Below, piece by piece: positions 15,470 through 23,706 of a stretch of DNA of 37,158 bases. Source of the stretch: Rhodospirillales bacterium 69-11 (GTDB lineage: Bacteria; Pseudomonadota; Alphaproteobacteria; Acetobacterales; Acetobacteraceae); contig MKTV01000060.1 in NCBI GenBank assembly GCA_001898425.1, positions 83,519 to 120,676 of the forward strand. The letters are read 5' to 3'. Each line of letters starts with the position of its first letter. Position 1 is the first letter of the stretch. Both the position numbers and the translations under genes were made by a program. The notes below the pieces were generated by a model. The model was not told the DNA's origin, did not search any database, and worked only from the letters and a program-made list of their open reading frames with translations.

Positions 15470-16809
15470 CCACGATCCTGATCGTCGACGATGACGCCGC
15501 CCTGCGCGCCGGCCTCGCCGAGACGCTGTCCGACCTGGGTCATGGGACCGCCGAGGCGGCGGACGGCGCCGCCGCACTGGAGTGGCTGCGCCGCGGACGG
15601 GCGGACGCGGTGCTGCTGGACCTGCGCATGCCGGGGCTCGACGGCATGGAGGTGCTGCGCCGCATCCAGGCGAGCCCCGATCCGCCGCCGGTCGCGGTGC
15701 TCACCGCCGTGCCGACCGCCGCGAACACGATCGAGGCGATCCGGCTGGGCGCCGTCGACCACCTCGCCAAGCCGATCGGGCGCGCCGACCTCGCCGGACT
15801 GATCGAGCGGCTGCTCTCCGCCGCGGCCGCTTCGCCCCCCGGCGCGGCCGGCCCGGCAGCCGTCGAGGATGGCGAACTGGTGGGGCCGAGCGCCCCGATG
15901 CGGGAGGTGCAGAAGCAGCTCGGGCGGCTGGCGGACAGCAACGCCACGGTGCTGATCACCGGCGAGACGGGCAGCGGCAAGGAAGTGGTGGCGCGGGCGC
16001 TGCATCGTCACAGCCGCCGCGCGCGGCATCCGTTCGTCGCCATCAACTGCGCCGCGATCCCCTCCGAACTGCTGGAGAGCGAGCTGTTCGGCCATGTGCG
16101 GGGGGCGTTCACCGGCGCGCTCGCGGATCGCGTCGGCTCGTTCCGCCAGGCCGATCGCGGTACGCTGTTCCTGGACGAGGTCGGCGACATGGCGCCCGCG
16201 CTCCAGTCCAAGCTGCTGCGCGTGCTCCAGGAGCGGGTGGTGATCCCGGTCGGCGGCCGGCCGGTTTCGGTGGACGTGCGCGTGGTGGCCGCCACCCACC
16301 GGGACCTGCCGCGGGCCGTGCGCGAGGGGCAGTTCCGCCAGGACCTGTTCTATCGGCTGAGCGTCGTGCCCCTGCACCTGCCCCCGCTGCGGGAGCGGCT
16401 GGCGGACATCGTCCCCCTGGCCGAACACTTCCTGGCCCTTGCCGCGGATGGGACCGGCGCGGTGAAGCGCCTCTCGGCCGAGGCGGCCGCGCGGCTGCTG
16501 GCGCATCCCTGGTTCGGCAATGTGCGCGAGCTGCGCAATGCCATGGAGCGCGTCGCGGCGGTGGTGCGGAGCGCGGTGGTGAGCGCCGAGGACTTGGCGT
16601 TCCTGTGCGAGGAGTCGGCCAGTGGCGAGCCGACCCACTGGCTGTCCGGCACCCTGCCGGAGGCGCTGGCGCGACTGGAAGCGGCGATGATCCAGCGGGC
16701 CTTGGCGGCGTCGCGCGGGAACCGCACGGAGGCGGCGCGCGCGCTGGGAATTCACCGGCAGCTTCTGCACGAGAAGATCAAGCGGCTGGGGATCGATCCG
16801 GAACGGTAG
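15466..16809 (+). CDS. Sigma-54-dependent response regulator, NtrC class
   Basis: The 447-residue product has three domains. The receiver (about 1-120) shows ILIVDDDAALR, phospho-acceptor D52 in LLDLRMPGLDG, and the switch lysine in HLAKPIG. The AAA+ domain (about 140-370) shows the Walker A GETGSGKE, the sigma-54 contact GAFTGA, and Walker B GTLFLDEVGDM. A Fis-type helix-turn-helix closes the protein (GNRTEAARALGIHRQLLHEK). All catalytic motifs are intact, so it should open promoters bound by RpoN holoenzyme when phosphorylated by the kinase. Its ATG lies in the ATGA overlap with the kinase stop. The likely target in the window is its own operon promoter at 13007, with sites at 12890-12964. 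Confidence 0.94.
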   Translation: MTTILIVDDDAALRAGLAETLSDLGHGTAEAADGAAALEWLRRGRADAVLLDLRMPGLDGMEVLRRIQASPDPPPVAVLTAVPTAANTIEAIRLGAVDHLAKPIGRADLAGLIERLLSAAAASPPGAAGPAAVEDGELVGPSAPMREVQKQLGRLADSNATVLITGETGSGKEVVARALHRHSRRARHPFVAINCAAIPSELLESELFGHVRGAFTGALADRVGSFRQADRGTLFLDEVGDMAPALQSKLLRVLQERVVIPVGGRPVSVDVRVVAATHRDLPRAVREGQFRQDLFYRLSVVPLHLPPLRERLADIVPLAEHFLALAADGTGAVKRLSAEAAARLLAHPWFGNVRELRNAMERVAAVVRSAVVSAEDLAFLCEESASGEPTHWLSGTLPEALARLEAAMIQRALAASRGNRTEAARALGIHRQLLHEKIKRLGIDPER

Positions 16810-16845
16810 CGCGTCGCCACCGTCCTGCGCGGAGGGCGAGGCCCG

Positions 16846-17058
16846 TTACCGGTCCACAGTCTCCACGAGCTTGGCCCGCAGCTCGCCGCTCACCGCCCTG
16901 GTCGCCGCCGCATCGGCAAGCACCTGCTCCGCCAACTGGCGACTGCGCAGGGCCTCCACGCGGAAGCGCGCGATGTCGTCCCGGACCGCTGCGACGTCCG
17001 GGAATGGCTCTGATGGGGACGGTAAGAACGACTTCAGCTTGCGCAGCAATGTCGACAT
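16846..17058 (-). CDS. Small hypothetical protein
   Basis: The 70-residue product, from ATG 17058, is a basic N-terminus (MSTLLRKLKSFLPSPSEPFP) followed by one predicted amphipathic helix ending GELRAKLVETVDR. I recognise no family. Longer starts at 17103 or 17157 are possible in the same frame, but the added sequence lies in AT-richer, intergenic-looking DNA. No convincing ribosome binding site is visible for any of them. Codon usage over the last 55 residues looks coding. It is convergent with the NtrC-class gene. Confidence 0.45.
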   Translation of the reverse strand: MSTLLRKLKSFLPSPSEPFPDVAAVRDDIARFRVEALRSRQLAEQVLADAAATRAVSGELRAKLVETVDR

Positions 17059-17155
17059 CTCAATACCCGGCTGATGATGAACCGAGAAAGCAACTACTGC
17101 CATTGAGAAAGGAAATCCACATTTTACCGCGCGCGTTCGACGCAAGCGGCTGCGC

Positions 17156-17191
17156 ACTCACGGGATATTAATCCCATGGTCGTGAGTTTTT
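17156..17191 (+). terminator. Hairpin followed by a T-run
   Basis: ACTCACG (17156-17162) pairs with CGTGAGT (17181-17187), with a nested GGAT/ATCC pair inside, and the stem runs straight into TTTTT. This is the form of a Rho-independent terminator on the plus strand, in an AT-rich stretch. It could stop read-through from the sigma-54 operon. The surrounding gap (17059-17335) holds nothing else I can name. Confidence 0.35.
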
Positions 17192-17285
17192 CTCTGTGCA
17201 CTCAAGACGGTGACGCGGAGCGGGGCGAAGGAGCGGACCGCTAACCGCCGACCGGCCCCGCACCGCGCCACCCCGCGAACGCCGA

Positions 17286-17312
17286 AAGGTCCGGCCGCGC
17301 GGGCCGGACCTT
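17286..17312. terminator. Strong hairpin downstream of csbD
   Basis: AAGGTCCGGCC-gcgcg-GGCCGGACCTT is a perfect 11-bp stem, starting 24 bp after the csbD stop on the minus strand. It is a likely terminator for csbD, though no long T-run follows. Confidence 0.6.
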
Positions 17313-17335
17313 CGCCGTCCAACGGATCGCGACGC

Positions 17336-17518
17336 CTACTTGTCGAGCGCGTCGCGCACCCCGTCCTTCGCGCCCCCGACGGTGTTCTGCACCTTGCCGG
17401 CGGCCTTCTCGGCCTTGCCTTCCGCTTCCGTCTTGCCGTCACCGGTGACCTTGCCGATGGCCTCCTTCACGGAGCCCTTCACCTGCTTGGCCATCCCCTC
17501 GACGCGATCACGGTCCAT
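17336..17518 (-). CDS. CsbD-family stress protein
   Basis: The 60-residue product is a full-length CsbD-like protein: MDRDRVEGMAKQVKGSVKEA, then GKVTGDGKTEAEGKAEKAAG and KVQNTVGGAKDGVRDALDK. These small, charged, flexible proteins accumulate under general stress in many bacteria; their molecular role is unknown. The start is ATG 17518, with GAGGAGAG just upstream. The longer frame to 17638 is intergenic. It lies directly downstream of the PAS-LuxR gene on the same strand, 135 bp away, and is followed by a strong hairpin, so it is probably a short separate transcript. Confidence 0.88.
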   Translation of the reverse strand: MDRDRVEGMAKQVKGSVKEAIGKVTGDGKTEAEGKAEKAAGKVQNTVGGAKDGVRDALDK

Positions 17519-17653
17519 AACTTGTCTCTCCTCTGTCCATGCATCCCGCCGCGGTGGGGCGAACGCACGCATGTTGAACAAGGAAGGCGCCACGCGGTTT
17601 CGTCGAAGCGAACCGGCGATCTGGTGTTCCTGCACCAATCGCGACGGCCAGGA

Positions 17654-19168
17654 CTAGTCCGCCGCCGCGCGCAGGATCATGTCCTGCCGCGACACGCCGG
17701 ACAGGCCCTGGTCCCGCGCCCAGATCACCAGGTCCGCCCGCTTGTTCACGCCGACCCGCCGATACAGTGCCGCGAGGTGGTTGCGGACCGTGTTGCGCGA
17801 GATGCCGAGATCGCGCGCGATGCGCGAATCGTCGAAGCCGCTGCAGATGCGTTCGAGCACCTGCAAGGCGCGGGGGGAGAGACGGCCGAGTTCGCGCCCG
17901 TCCGCGGGGGACGCGGGTTGCCGTTCGCGGCGTGCACTCTCCAGCTTCTTCAGGATCGCCTTGCTCAGCCAGGATGTGTCCTGCAGCACCGCTTGCAGCG
18001 CCTGGACGATCTCCGCCTCGGTCTGCTGGTGGCGCGTCATGTCCTGCGCCACGAGCAGCACGCAGCGCTGACCGGACAGCTCCACCGCCTCCCCCGAGAC
18101 GAGGCATTCGAGCAGGCTCCCCTCCCGTGTGCGCAGGCGCATCGGCAGGCTGCGCGCGGATCCGGTCTGCAGGTGCCGCGCCAGCTCCTCCTTCCCGCGG
18201 GGATCCGTCCAGAGCCCGACATCCGCCGCATCCTTCCCGACGGCCTCGGGGGCGGGGTAGCCCAGCTCGCGGCTGAACGCCTCGTTCACCATCAGCAGCC
18301 GCCACGTGTCGTGCAGCATCAGGGCGGTCGGGACCGGCGACAGGCGGAAGATCGAGGCGAAGCGATCCTCGCTCTGCCGGAGCGCCTCCTCCGCCTGGCG
18401 GCGGCCCTGCAGATCGGCAAAGGTGAAGAGCATGCATGGCGTTTCGCCCACGTCGATGGGCTGGCCGGCGACGATCACGCTCTTCTCGCCGCCGCCCGGC
18501 AGCTGGAGCACCGCTTCCATCTGCGGGATGGTGCGACCTTCCTGCAGCCGCTCGATCGCGAGCTCCCGGCGAGCGGCCCCTTCGAGCACATCGATCTCGT
18601 AGGCCGTCCGGCCGATGACGTCCTCGTCCTGGTACCCGGTCATCTCGAGGAAGCCGCGATTGACCTTGATGTAGCGCAGGTCCGAGAGCCGCAGGATGAT
18701 CGCCGGCGCGGGGTTTGCGGCGAAGGTCTTCTCGAACCGCTGCTCCGCCTCGAAGCGTTCGGTCTGGTCGTCGATCACGAGCGCCAGGCAATCCGGCTGC
18801 TTGTCCTCCGTGGTCAGGACGAGGCTGCGGATCCGATGCGTCCACCGCTGGTCGCTCTTTCCGACGGGCGCGACTTCGACCACGACCTCGTCGAACGCCT
18901 CCCCGGCCAGGACGCGGTCCATCGGGTAGCTGCCGTCGGGAACCTGGTGCTTGTTGCGGTAACGGAGCTCGAACCGGTCCCGGTATTCCGAGACGGTGCG
19001 CCCAAGCTGGGAGACACGTTCGACACCGTGCATCTCCAGGGCCGCCGCATTGGCCCAGATGATCGACTGGTCCGGGTCGATCAGGATCACGCCGTCGCTC
19101 AGCCCGGCAACGAGTTCCTGCAACTGGCGATGGTCCGCGCGGTGGCGCGGTGGAATGGCGCCGCTCAT
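17654..19168 (-). CDS. Triple-PAS regulator with LuxR-type DNA-binding domain
   Basis: The 504-residue product has three PAS domains at about 15-130 (LSDGVILIDPDQSIIWANAA), 145-255 (PAPAIILRLSDLRYIKVNRG, FLEMTGYQDEDVIG) and 265-385 (LSPVPTALMLHDTWRLLMVN, FSRELGYPAPEAVG). A LuxR/GerE helix-turn-helix follows at about 430-490 (LSPRALQVLERICSGFDDSR, IARDLGISRNTVRNHLAALY). No membrane segment or kinase domain is present, so it is a one-component cytoplasmic sensor-regulator. Its ligand or cofactor is not evident. GGGGGA lies about 8 nt before ATG 19168. It is divergent from the PhnA-like gene (239-bp gap) and upstream of csbD, suggesting control of either or both; that is inference. Confidence 0.88.
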   Translation of the reverse strand: MSGAIPPRHRADHRQLQELVAGLSDGVILIDPDQSIIWANAAALEMHGVERVSQLGRTVSEYRDRFELRYRNKHQVPDGSYPMDRVLAGEAFDEVVVEVAPVGKSDQRWTHRIRSLVLTTEDKQPDCLALVIDDQTERFEAEQRFEKTFAANPAPAIILRLSDLRYIKVNRGFLEMTGYQDEDVIGRTAYEIDVLEGAARRELAIERLQEGRTIPQMEAVLQLPGGGEKSVIVAGQPIDVGETPCMLFTFADLQGRRQAEEALRQSEDRFASIFRLSPVPTALMLHDTWRLLMVNEAFSRELGYPAPEAVGKDAADVGLWTDPRGKEELARHLQTGSARSLPMRLRTREGSLLECLVSGEAVELSGQRCVLLVAQDMTRHQQTEAEIVQALQAVLQDTSWLSKAILKKLESARRERQPASPADGRELGRLSPRALQVLERICSGFDDSRIARDLGISRNTVRNHLAALYRRVGVNKRADLVIWARDQGLSGVSRQDMILRAAAD

Positions 19169-19407
19169 CTCCTGTCCCCCGAGGCGGGCTGCGTGCCCGG
19201 TATCGGGAGCCGAACGCGGGAGGCGGCGGCACGTCCCGGCCGGCGCCGTTCACGGTTCGCGGACTAGTGCGGAACGGCGCGCACGGTCCGCGCGCACCAG
19301 TGGCCGGACATGACAGCCAGAACCGAAGCGGCGAGGAATTCCCACGCCCCCGGCCCAAGCGACGCAGGCGTTGCCGCCGGGGCGTGTGAACAACAAAGGA
19401 CCGGTTC

Positions 19408-20307
19408 ATGGAAGTCACCTCCCACCCCGCCGACGCCTCGGCAGCGATCGCCGCGGACGAGATGCGGATGCAGCTGCGTCACCGCGCCGCCTGGGGCGCC
19501 GTCGTGGCCGGGGTCGCCGTCGCCCTGGTGGTCCAGCTTCTGTTCAACATCCTCGGGATCGGCGTCGGCGCCTCGTCGCTCAACGCGTCGAGCCTCGCGG
19601 ACAATCCGACGGCATCCGGGTTCTCGATGACGGCGGGGGCGTGGTGGATCCTGTCGGGCATCCTCGCGTCCCTGATCGGCGGCCTCGCCGCCGGCCGCCT
19701 CTGCGGCTCGACGGATCGCAACACCGCCGGGTGGCATGGGCTGCTGTCGTGGTGCGTCACGACGCTGGTCGTCGCCTATCTCGTCACCTCCGCGGTCGGC
19801 GGCCTGGTGGGCGGCACGGTCAGCGCCCTCGGCAGCACGATCGGCGCGGTCGGGCGCGGCGCCGCCTCGGCGGTGACGGGCGTGGCACAGACCGGCGACG
19901 CCGATGCCCTGCAGGCGCGGGTGCGCCAGCTGGTGAAGCCCGACGATGCGCAGAGCGTGCAGGACGCCGTGCTGGCGTATGTCCGCGCGCGCCTCAACGA
20001 CAACGGCGCCGCGGCGGATGCGGCACGCGAGCGCGCGGTGACGGGCCTGGCCCGCGCCGCGAACGTCAGCCCCGACGAAGCGCGGGCGCGGCTGGACAAG
20101 ATGGTGGAGCAGGCGCGGGACACCGCCGCCAAGGCGGCACAGAAGGCGCAGGCGGCGGCCGAGGCCGCGCGCCAGGCGGCCGCGACCGCCGGGATCTTCG
20201 GCTTCGCGGCCCTGGTGCTGGGCGCCGTCGCGGGCTGGTTCGGCGGCAGGTTCGGCGTGCCGCGCACCGACATCCCGCGCCCTCTCTCGGCCATGCGCAC
20301 GCGCTGA
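19408..20307 (+). CDS. Multi-pass membrane protein of the type annotated 'PhnA-like'
   Basis: The 299-residue product has a paired N-terminal membrane region (AAWGAVVAGVAVALVVQLLF, then NILGIGVGASSLNAS; WWILSGILASLIGGLAAGRL; WCVTTLVVAYLVTSAVGGLV). A soluble, Ala-rich helical middle of about 110 residues follows, then a last membrane segment (IFGFAALVLGAVAGWFGGRF). This is the layout of alphaproteobacterial proteins labelled PhnA-like, a label without functional support. AAAGGA at 19395-19400 sets ATG 19408. It is divergent from the PAS-LuxR regulator and followed by a hairpin at 20308. The middle may act as a coiled-coil spacer. Function is unknown; an envelope-stress role is only suggested by its neighbours. 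Confidence 0.72.
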   Translation: MEVTSHPADASAAIAADEMRMQLRHRAAWGAVVAGVAVALVVQLLFNILGIGVGASSLNASSLADNPTASGFSMTAGAWWILSGILASLIGGLAAGRLCGSTDRNTAGWHGLLSWCVTTLVVAYLVTSAVGGLVGGTVSALGSTIGAVGRGAASAVTGVAQTGDADALQARVRQLVKPDDAQSVQDAVLAYVRARLNDNGAAADAARERAVTGLARAANVSPDEARARLDKMVEQARDTAAKAAQKAQAAAEAARQAAATAGIFGFAALVLGAVAGWFGGRFGVPRTDIPRPLSAMRTR

Positions 20308-20329
20308 CCGGCCCCGACGATCGGGCCGG
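20308..20329 (+). terminator. Hairpin after the PhnA-like gene
   Basis: CCGGCCC and GGGCCGG form a 7-bp stem with an 8-nt loop immediately after the stop codon. It is a probable terminator. Confidence 0.45.
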
Positions 20330-20425
20330 GACACCCGGCCGGCGCCGCCCCTCGCGATGGCGCCGGCCGCCCGTCACGACCGATCCGCAGCTTCCATCCA
20401 GCGGAAGCGGACGGAACGTCCCGCG

Positions 20426-20449
20426 GGCCATCCGGTGACCTGGATGGCC
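20426..20449. repeat. Inverted repeat GGCCATCC-N8-GGATGGCC
   Basis: A perfect 8-bp inverted repeat in the 274-bp gap before the small minus-strand gene. Its arm equals the first 8 bases of the arm of the long hairpin at 5644-5686, so it may be a degenerate member of the same repeat family. The rest of this gap (20330-20581) holds no gene I can support. Confidence 0.45.
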
Positions 20450-20581
20450 GCGTCCCGTGCGGCACGTACGGGCGATCGGACATGACGTCACTCCATGAGT
20501 GTGACTGCGCCGGTGCGGGGAGGTTGGCCGTGTTCTCGGATCGCCGGGCGCCGGCACCCGGCTGGCGAGCGTGTCCGATCG

Positions 20582-20749
20582 TCAACACCAGCGGCCTCCG
20601 TCGCTGCTGTCGCCTTCCGCCGCGTCCGCTTCCTGTTCGAGCCGAACCGCCTCGGCCTCCAGCGCTTCCTGCAGCCACGTTTCCGGGGCGATCGCCTTGA
20701 TGCGGCGATACCGGATGGCGCGACTCCTGAGATCGTCTGGGGCTTCCAT
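20582..20749 (-). CDS. Small helical protein, unknown function
   Basis: The 55-residue product reads MEAPDDLRSRAIRYRRIKAI, then APETWLQEALEAEAVRLEQE, then a Cys-ending acidic tail. It resembles a group of short alphaproteobacterial proteins with the pattern LRxRAxxYR and a second helix ending in a run of Glu/Leu; their function is unknown. The start is chosen at ATG 20749 because GGGAG lies 7 nt upstream; an ATG two codons earlier is possible. The frame continues far upstream, but through AT-richer DNA with no coding signature. Confidence 0.5.
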   Translation of the reverse strand: MEAPDDLRSRAIRYRRIKAIAPETWLQEALEAEAVRLEQEADAAEGDSSDGGRWC

Positions 20750-20973
20750 AGCCATGCTCCCGGACCGGCGGCGCATGGCAAGCGTAGCGACAATGGGCAG
20801 GTCGAGGATGGACACATCACGCAAATCTCGTCGCGCGATGATGGAGTAGACCGACAGTAAACTTGGGAAAGAAGAAAGATGATGGCGCGGGAATTTTTTT
20901 TGCATCTGATCTTCGGACGCCCGATCGCCCGCCAGGCGGCGCGCGGCGGCCGTTCGGCCGCGCGAGGTCACGG

Positions 20974-20995
20974 CGACGGACGGTTCCGTCCGTCG
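20974..20995. promoter_or_regulatory. Palindrome upstream of the beta-helix/Hint gene
   Basis: Two 10-bp arms, CGACGGACGG and CCGTCCGTCG, are separated by TT. The site lies 130 bp upstream of the ATG at 21126 in a 376-bp non-coding gap. It could be a repressor operator or a hairpin in the leader. An 8-base T-run at 20894-20901 is the only other notable sequence in this gap. Confidence 0.45.
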
Positions 20996-21125
20996 AGAGG
21001 CGATAGGGCGTTCGGACTCCACGACGTTCCGCCGTGATCGCGCCGAAAGAAGCTGGCGCAAGCGATCCCGCCGTCCTAGGTTCCCGATCGTAACGGCGAA
21101 ATAATCGCTGCAACGGGAGGAAACG

Positions 21126-23702
21126 ATGGCGGTATTCACGGTCGACACTCTGAACGATTCCGGCCAGGGCTCCCTGCGCGCAGCCCTCATCGCCGCCAAC
21201 GCGGATACCTCCGGAACGCCGACACGGATCCAGTTCGACGTGGCCGGAACCATCACGCTGTCGAGCGACCTTCCCGCCATCACCCGCACCATGGCGATCG
21301 ACGCCACCACGGCGCCGACCCACACCACCAACGGCCCGCCCGTGGTCGGCCTCGACTGCAACGGCCATGCCGGCCTCGTCTTCGCCCCCGGCTCCGACGC
21401 TTCCAGCCTCCTCGGCCTCGCGCTCGGAGGCGCCAGCGGCAACGGCGTGACGCTGGAAGCCGGGTCGATCACCCTCGACGGCAACTATGTCGGGCTGACC
21501 GTCGCCGGGGAGGCGTTCGGCAACCTCGGCGACGGGATCTGGATCTCGGCCTCCTCGGGCAACAACCTCATCGGGGTCAATCCGTCGGTCTCCCTCGACG
21601 GGACCACGGCCGTCGGCGGCTATGTCGCGAACGTCATCTCCGGCAACGCCGGCAACGGCATCAGCCTGCACGGATCGGCCAACAACAGCATCGTCGACAA
21701 CCGCATTGGCACCGATCCCACCGGCACGATCGCCATCGGCAATGGCGGCAACGGAATCTGGGTGACCGCGCTGTCGCATGACAACGAGATCGGCGGCACC
21801 GCCTACATCGATTCCACCTCCGGCGCGGTCAACGACCCGACCGGCGACAAGGGGCAGGTCACCCCCGTCTTCGTCGTCCCGCCCCTCGGAAACCTGATCT
21901 CCGGCAACGGCGCCAACGGCGTGCTGATCGATGCCGGCGCGCATGGCAACGGCCTGAGCGGGAACTTCATCGGCACCTCGGCCGCCGGCGACACCGCCAT
22001 CGGCAACACGCTCGACGGCGTCAAGATCGATGGCGCGGACGACAACGCGCTCACCGGCTGCCTGGTGACCAACAACCCGTTCGTCTACTACAACGTCATC
22101 AGCGGCAACGGCGGCAACGGGCTGCACGTCACCGGCTCCAACGGCACCGTGGTGCAGGGCAACTTCCTGGGTGTGGGGGCTGACAACGCCAGCATCGTGG
22201 CCAACCAGCTCAACGGCATCCTGGTCGACGGCACCTCCACGAACACCACCGTCGGCGGCGTCATCCCCCTCGGCAATGTCTCCGCCGGCAACGGGCTGAA
22301 CGGTATCGCCGTGGTCGACACGGCCAGCGACTTCATCACCTTCAACACGTTCGGCGGGCTCTATGCCTTCGGCGGCGCCGCGCCGAACGGCCAGGACGGT
22401 CTGCTGATCACCTCGACCGGCGGCAACAACACCGTCCGCACCAACGTCTTCTCAGGCAATCTCGGGAACGGGATCGAGCTCGCGGGCGACGCATCCGGCG
22501 TCACCATCGACCCGAACATCGTCGGGCTGGACACGGTCGGCAATGCGGCGCTGCCGAACGGGCAGAACGGGTTGGAGATCGGCGGCACCGCGCATGGCAA
22601 CGTGATCGGCGGCACCACCGTCTCGGTCATTCCGCAGAACACCTTCTCCGGCAATGCGGGCTACGGCGTCGTCATCGAGGGCAGCGCCTACGCCAACCAG
22701 CTCTTCCTGTCGTCGATCGGCCTGAGCGCCGGGGGCACCACCGCGTTCGGCAACGGCCTGGGCGGGATCCTGATCGGCGGGTCGGCGCACGACAACACGA
22801 TCGGCGGCTCCGTCCCCGGCCAGCCAGGCACGCCGGGCGGCAACACGATCAGCGGCAACACCGGCAATGGGATCACCCTCGCGGCCGGGTCGAGCGCCAG
22901 CACCGTGACCAACAACGCGATCGGCTACGACCGCTTCGGCCTGCCGCGCTTCCCCAACACCGGCGAGGCGATCGTCAACGACAGCGGGCCCGGCAACCTC
23001 GTTGCCGACAATACCATCGCCTGCTTCACCACCGGGACGCGCTTCGTCACCGCGCGCGGGGAGGTCGCGGTGGAGGCGCTGCGGATCGGCGACCGGCTCT
23101 GGGGCGAGCTGCACCAGCGATGGCACGAGATCATCTGGATCGGCCGTCGCGCGATCGACTGCCGCCGGCACCCCGCGCCCGACGAGGTGCAGCCGGTCCG
23201 CATCGCCGCCGGCGCGTTCGGCCCGGGACAGCCCGCGCGCGACCTGCTGCTGTCGCCCGATCACGCGGTCTACGCCAACCGGGTGCTGATCCCGGTGAAG
23301 CATCTGGTCGACCGGCGCGGCATCACGCAGCTCCAGGTGGACCGCGTGGAGTACTGGCATGTCGAACTGGCGCGGCACGACGTGGTGACCGTCCAGGGCC
23401 TGCCGGTCGAGACCTACCTGGACACCGGCGATCGCGGCAATTTCGCCAATGGCGGCGGCGCGGTCCGCCTGTTCCCCGATTTCGGCGGGGCGCGGTCCGA
23501 CATCCGGGCGATCTGGGAAGCGAACGGCTGCGCGCGGCTCGTGGTTCAGGGTGTGGAGGTCGAACGCGTGCGCAAGCACCTGGCCCTGGTCGCCCTGCAG
23601 CCGCGGCCGGACGCGTCGCGGCCCGAGACATCGCGGCTCGAGGCGCCGCCCCCGGCGCGTGCTCCCCGCCGGGGGCGGACCAAACTCGCCATGAGGGCCT
23701 GA
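21126..23702 (+). CDS. Beta-helix repeat protein with C-terminal Hint domain
   Basis: The 858-residue product has two parts. Residues 1-630 begin like CSLREA-type surface proteins (MAVFTVDTLNDSGQGSLRAA) and continue as a right-handed parallel beta-helix with repeated NVISGNAGNGI, NLISGNGANGV and NTISGNTGNGI motifs. Residues about 633-800 are a Hint_2 domain: C633 in ACFTTGTRFVTARGEVAVEA, LLLSPDHAVYANRVLIPVKH with the block-B-like His, and ELARHDVVTVQGLPVETYLD. Hint domains catalyse self-cleavage at the N-side of that Cys. There is no Sec signal peptide, which fits type I secretion of such proteins in Acetobacteraceae. GGGAGG precedes the ATG. The basic tail after 800 is low complexity. Probably an exported, self-processing adhesin-like protein; ligand unknown. 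Confidence 0.85.
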   Translation: MAVFTVDTLNDSGQGSLRAALIAANADTSGTPTRIQFDVAGTITLSSDLPAITRTMAIDATTAPTHTTNGPPVVGLDCNGHAGLVFAPGSDASSLLGLALGGASGNGVTLEAGSITLDGNYVGLTVAGEAFGNLGDGIWISASSGNNLIGVNPSVSLDGTTAVGGYVANVISGNAGNGISLHGSANNSIVDNRIGTDPTGTIAIGNGGNGIWVTALSHDNEIGGTAYIDSTSGAVNDPTGDKGQVTPVFVVPPLGNLISGNGANGVLIDAGAHGNGLSGNFIGTSAAGDTAIGNTLDGVKIDGADDNALTGCLVTNNPFVYYNVISGNGGNGLHVTGSNGTVVQGNFLGVGADNASIVANQLNGILVDGTSTNTTVGGVIPLGNVSAGNGLNGIAVVDTASDFITFNTFGGLYAFGGAAPNGQDGLLITSTGGNNTVRTNVFSGNLGNGIELAGDASGVTIDPNIVGLDTVGNAALPNGQNGLEIGGTAHGNVIGGTTVSVIPQNTFSGNAGYGVVIEGSAYANQLFLSSIGLSAGGTTAFGNGLGGILIGGSAHDNTIGGSVPGQPGTPGGNTISGNTGNGITLAAGSSASTVTNNAIGYDRFGLPRFPNTGEAIVNDSGPGNLVADNTIACFTTGTRFVTARGEVAVEALRIGDRLWGELHQRWHEIIWIGRRAIDCRRHPAPDEVQPVRIAAGAFGPGQPARDLLLSPDHAVYANRVLIPVKHLVDRRGITQLQVDRVEYWHVELARHDVVTVQGLPVETYLDTGDRGNFANGGGAVRLFPDFGGARSDIRAIWEANGCARLVVQGVEVERVRKHLALVALQPRPDASRPETSRLEAPPPARAPRRGRTKLAMRA

Positions 23703-23706
23703 CGAC

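Noticed and set aside
20495-20860. 121-residue plus-strand frame in the gap before the beta-helix gene
   Set aside because: Low-complexity Arg/Pro/Gly composition, and it runs antisense to the small 55-residue gene, which has a ribosome binding site and a helical pattern.
20817-22127. 436-residue minus-strand frame opposite the beta-helix gene
   Set aside because: The repetitive GNG/ISG codons of the beta-helix give long antisense frames. The plus-strand product has a coherent fold and a ribosome binding site.
23022-23530. Intein in the beta-helix protein
   Set aside because: The Hint domain is C-terminal and followed only by a low-complexity basic tail, so there is no C-extein to splice. 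A self-cleaving Hint_2 domain fits better.
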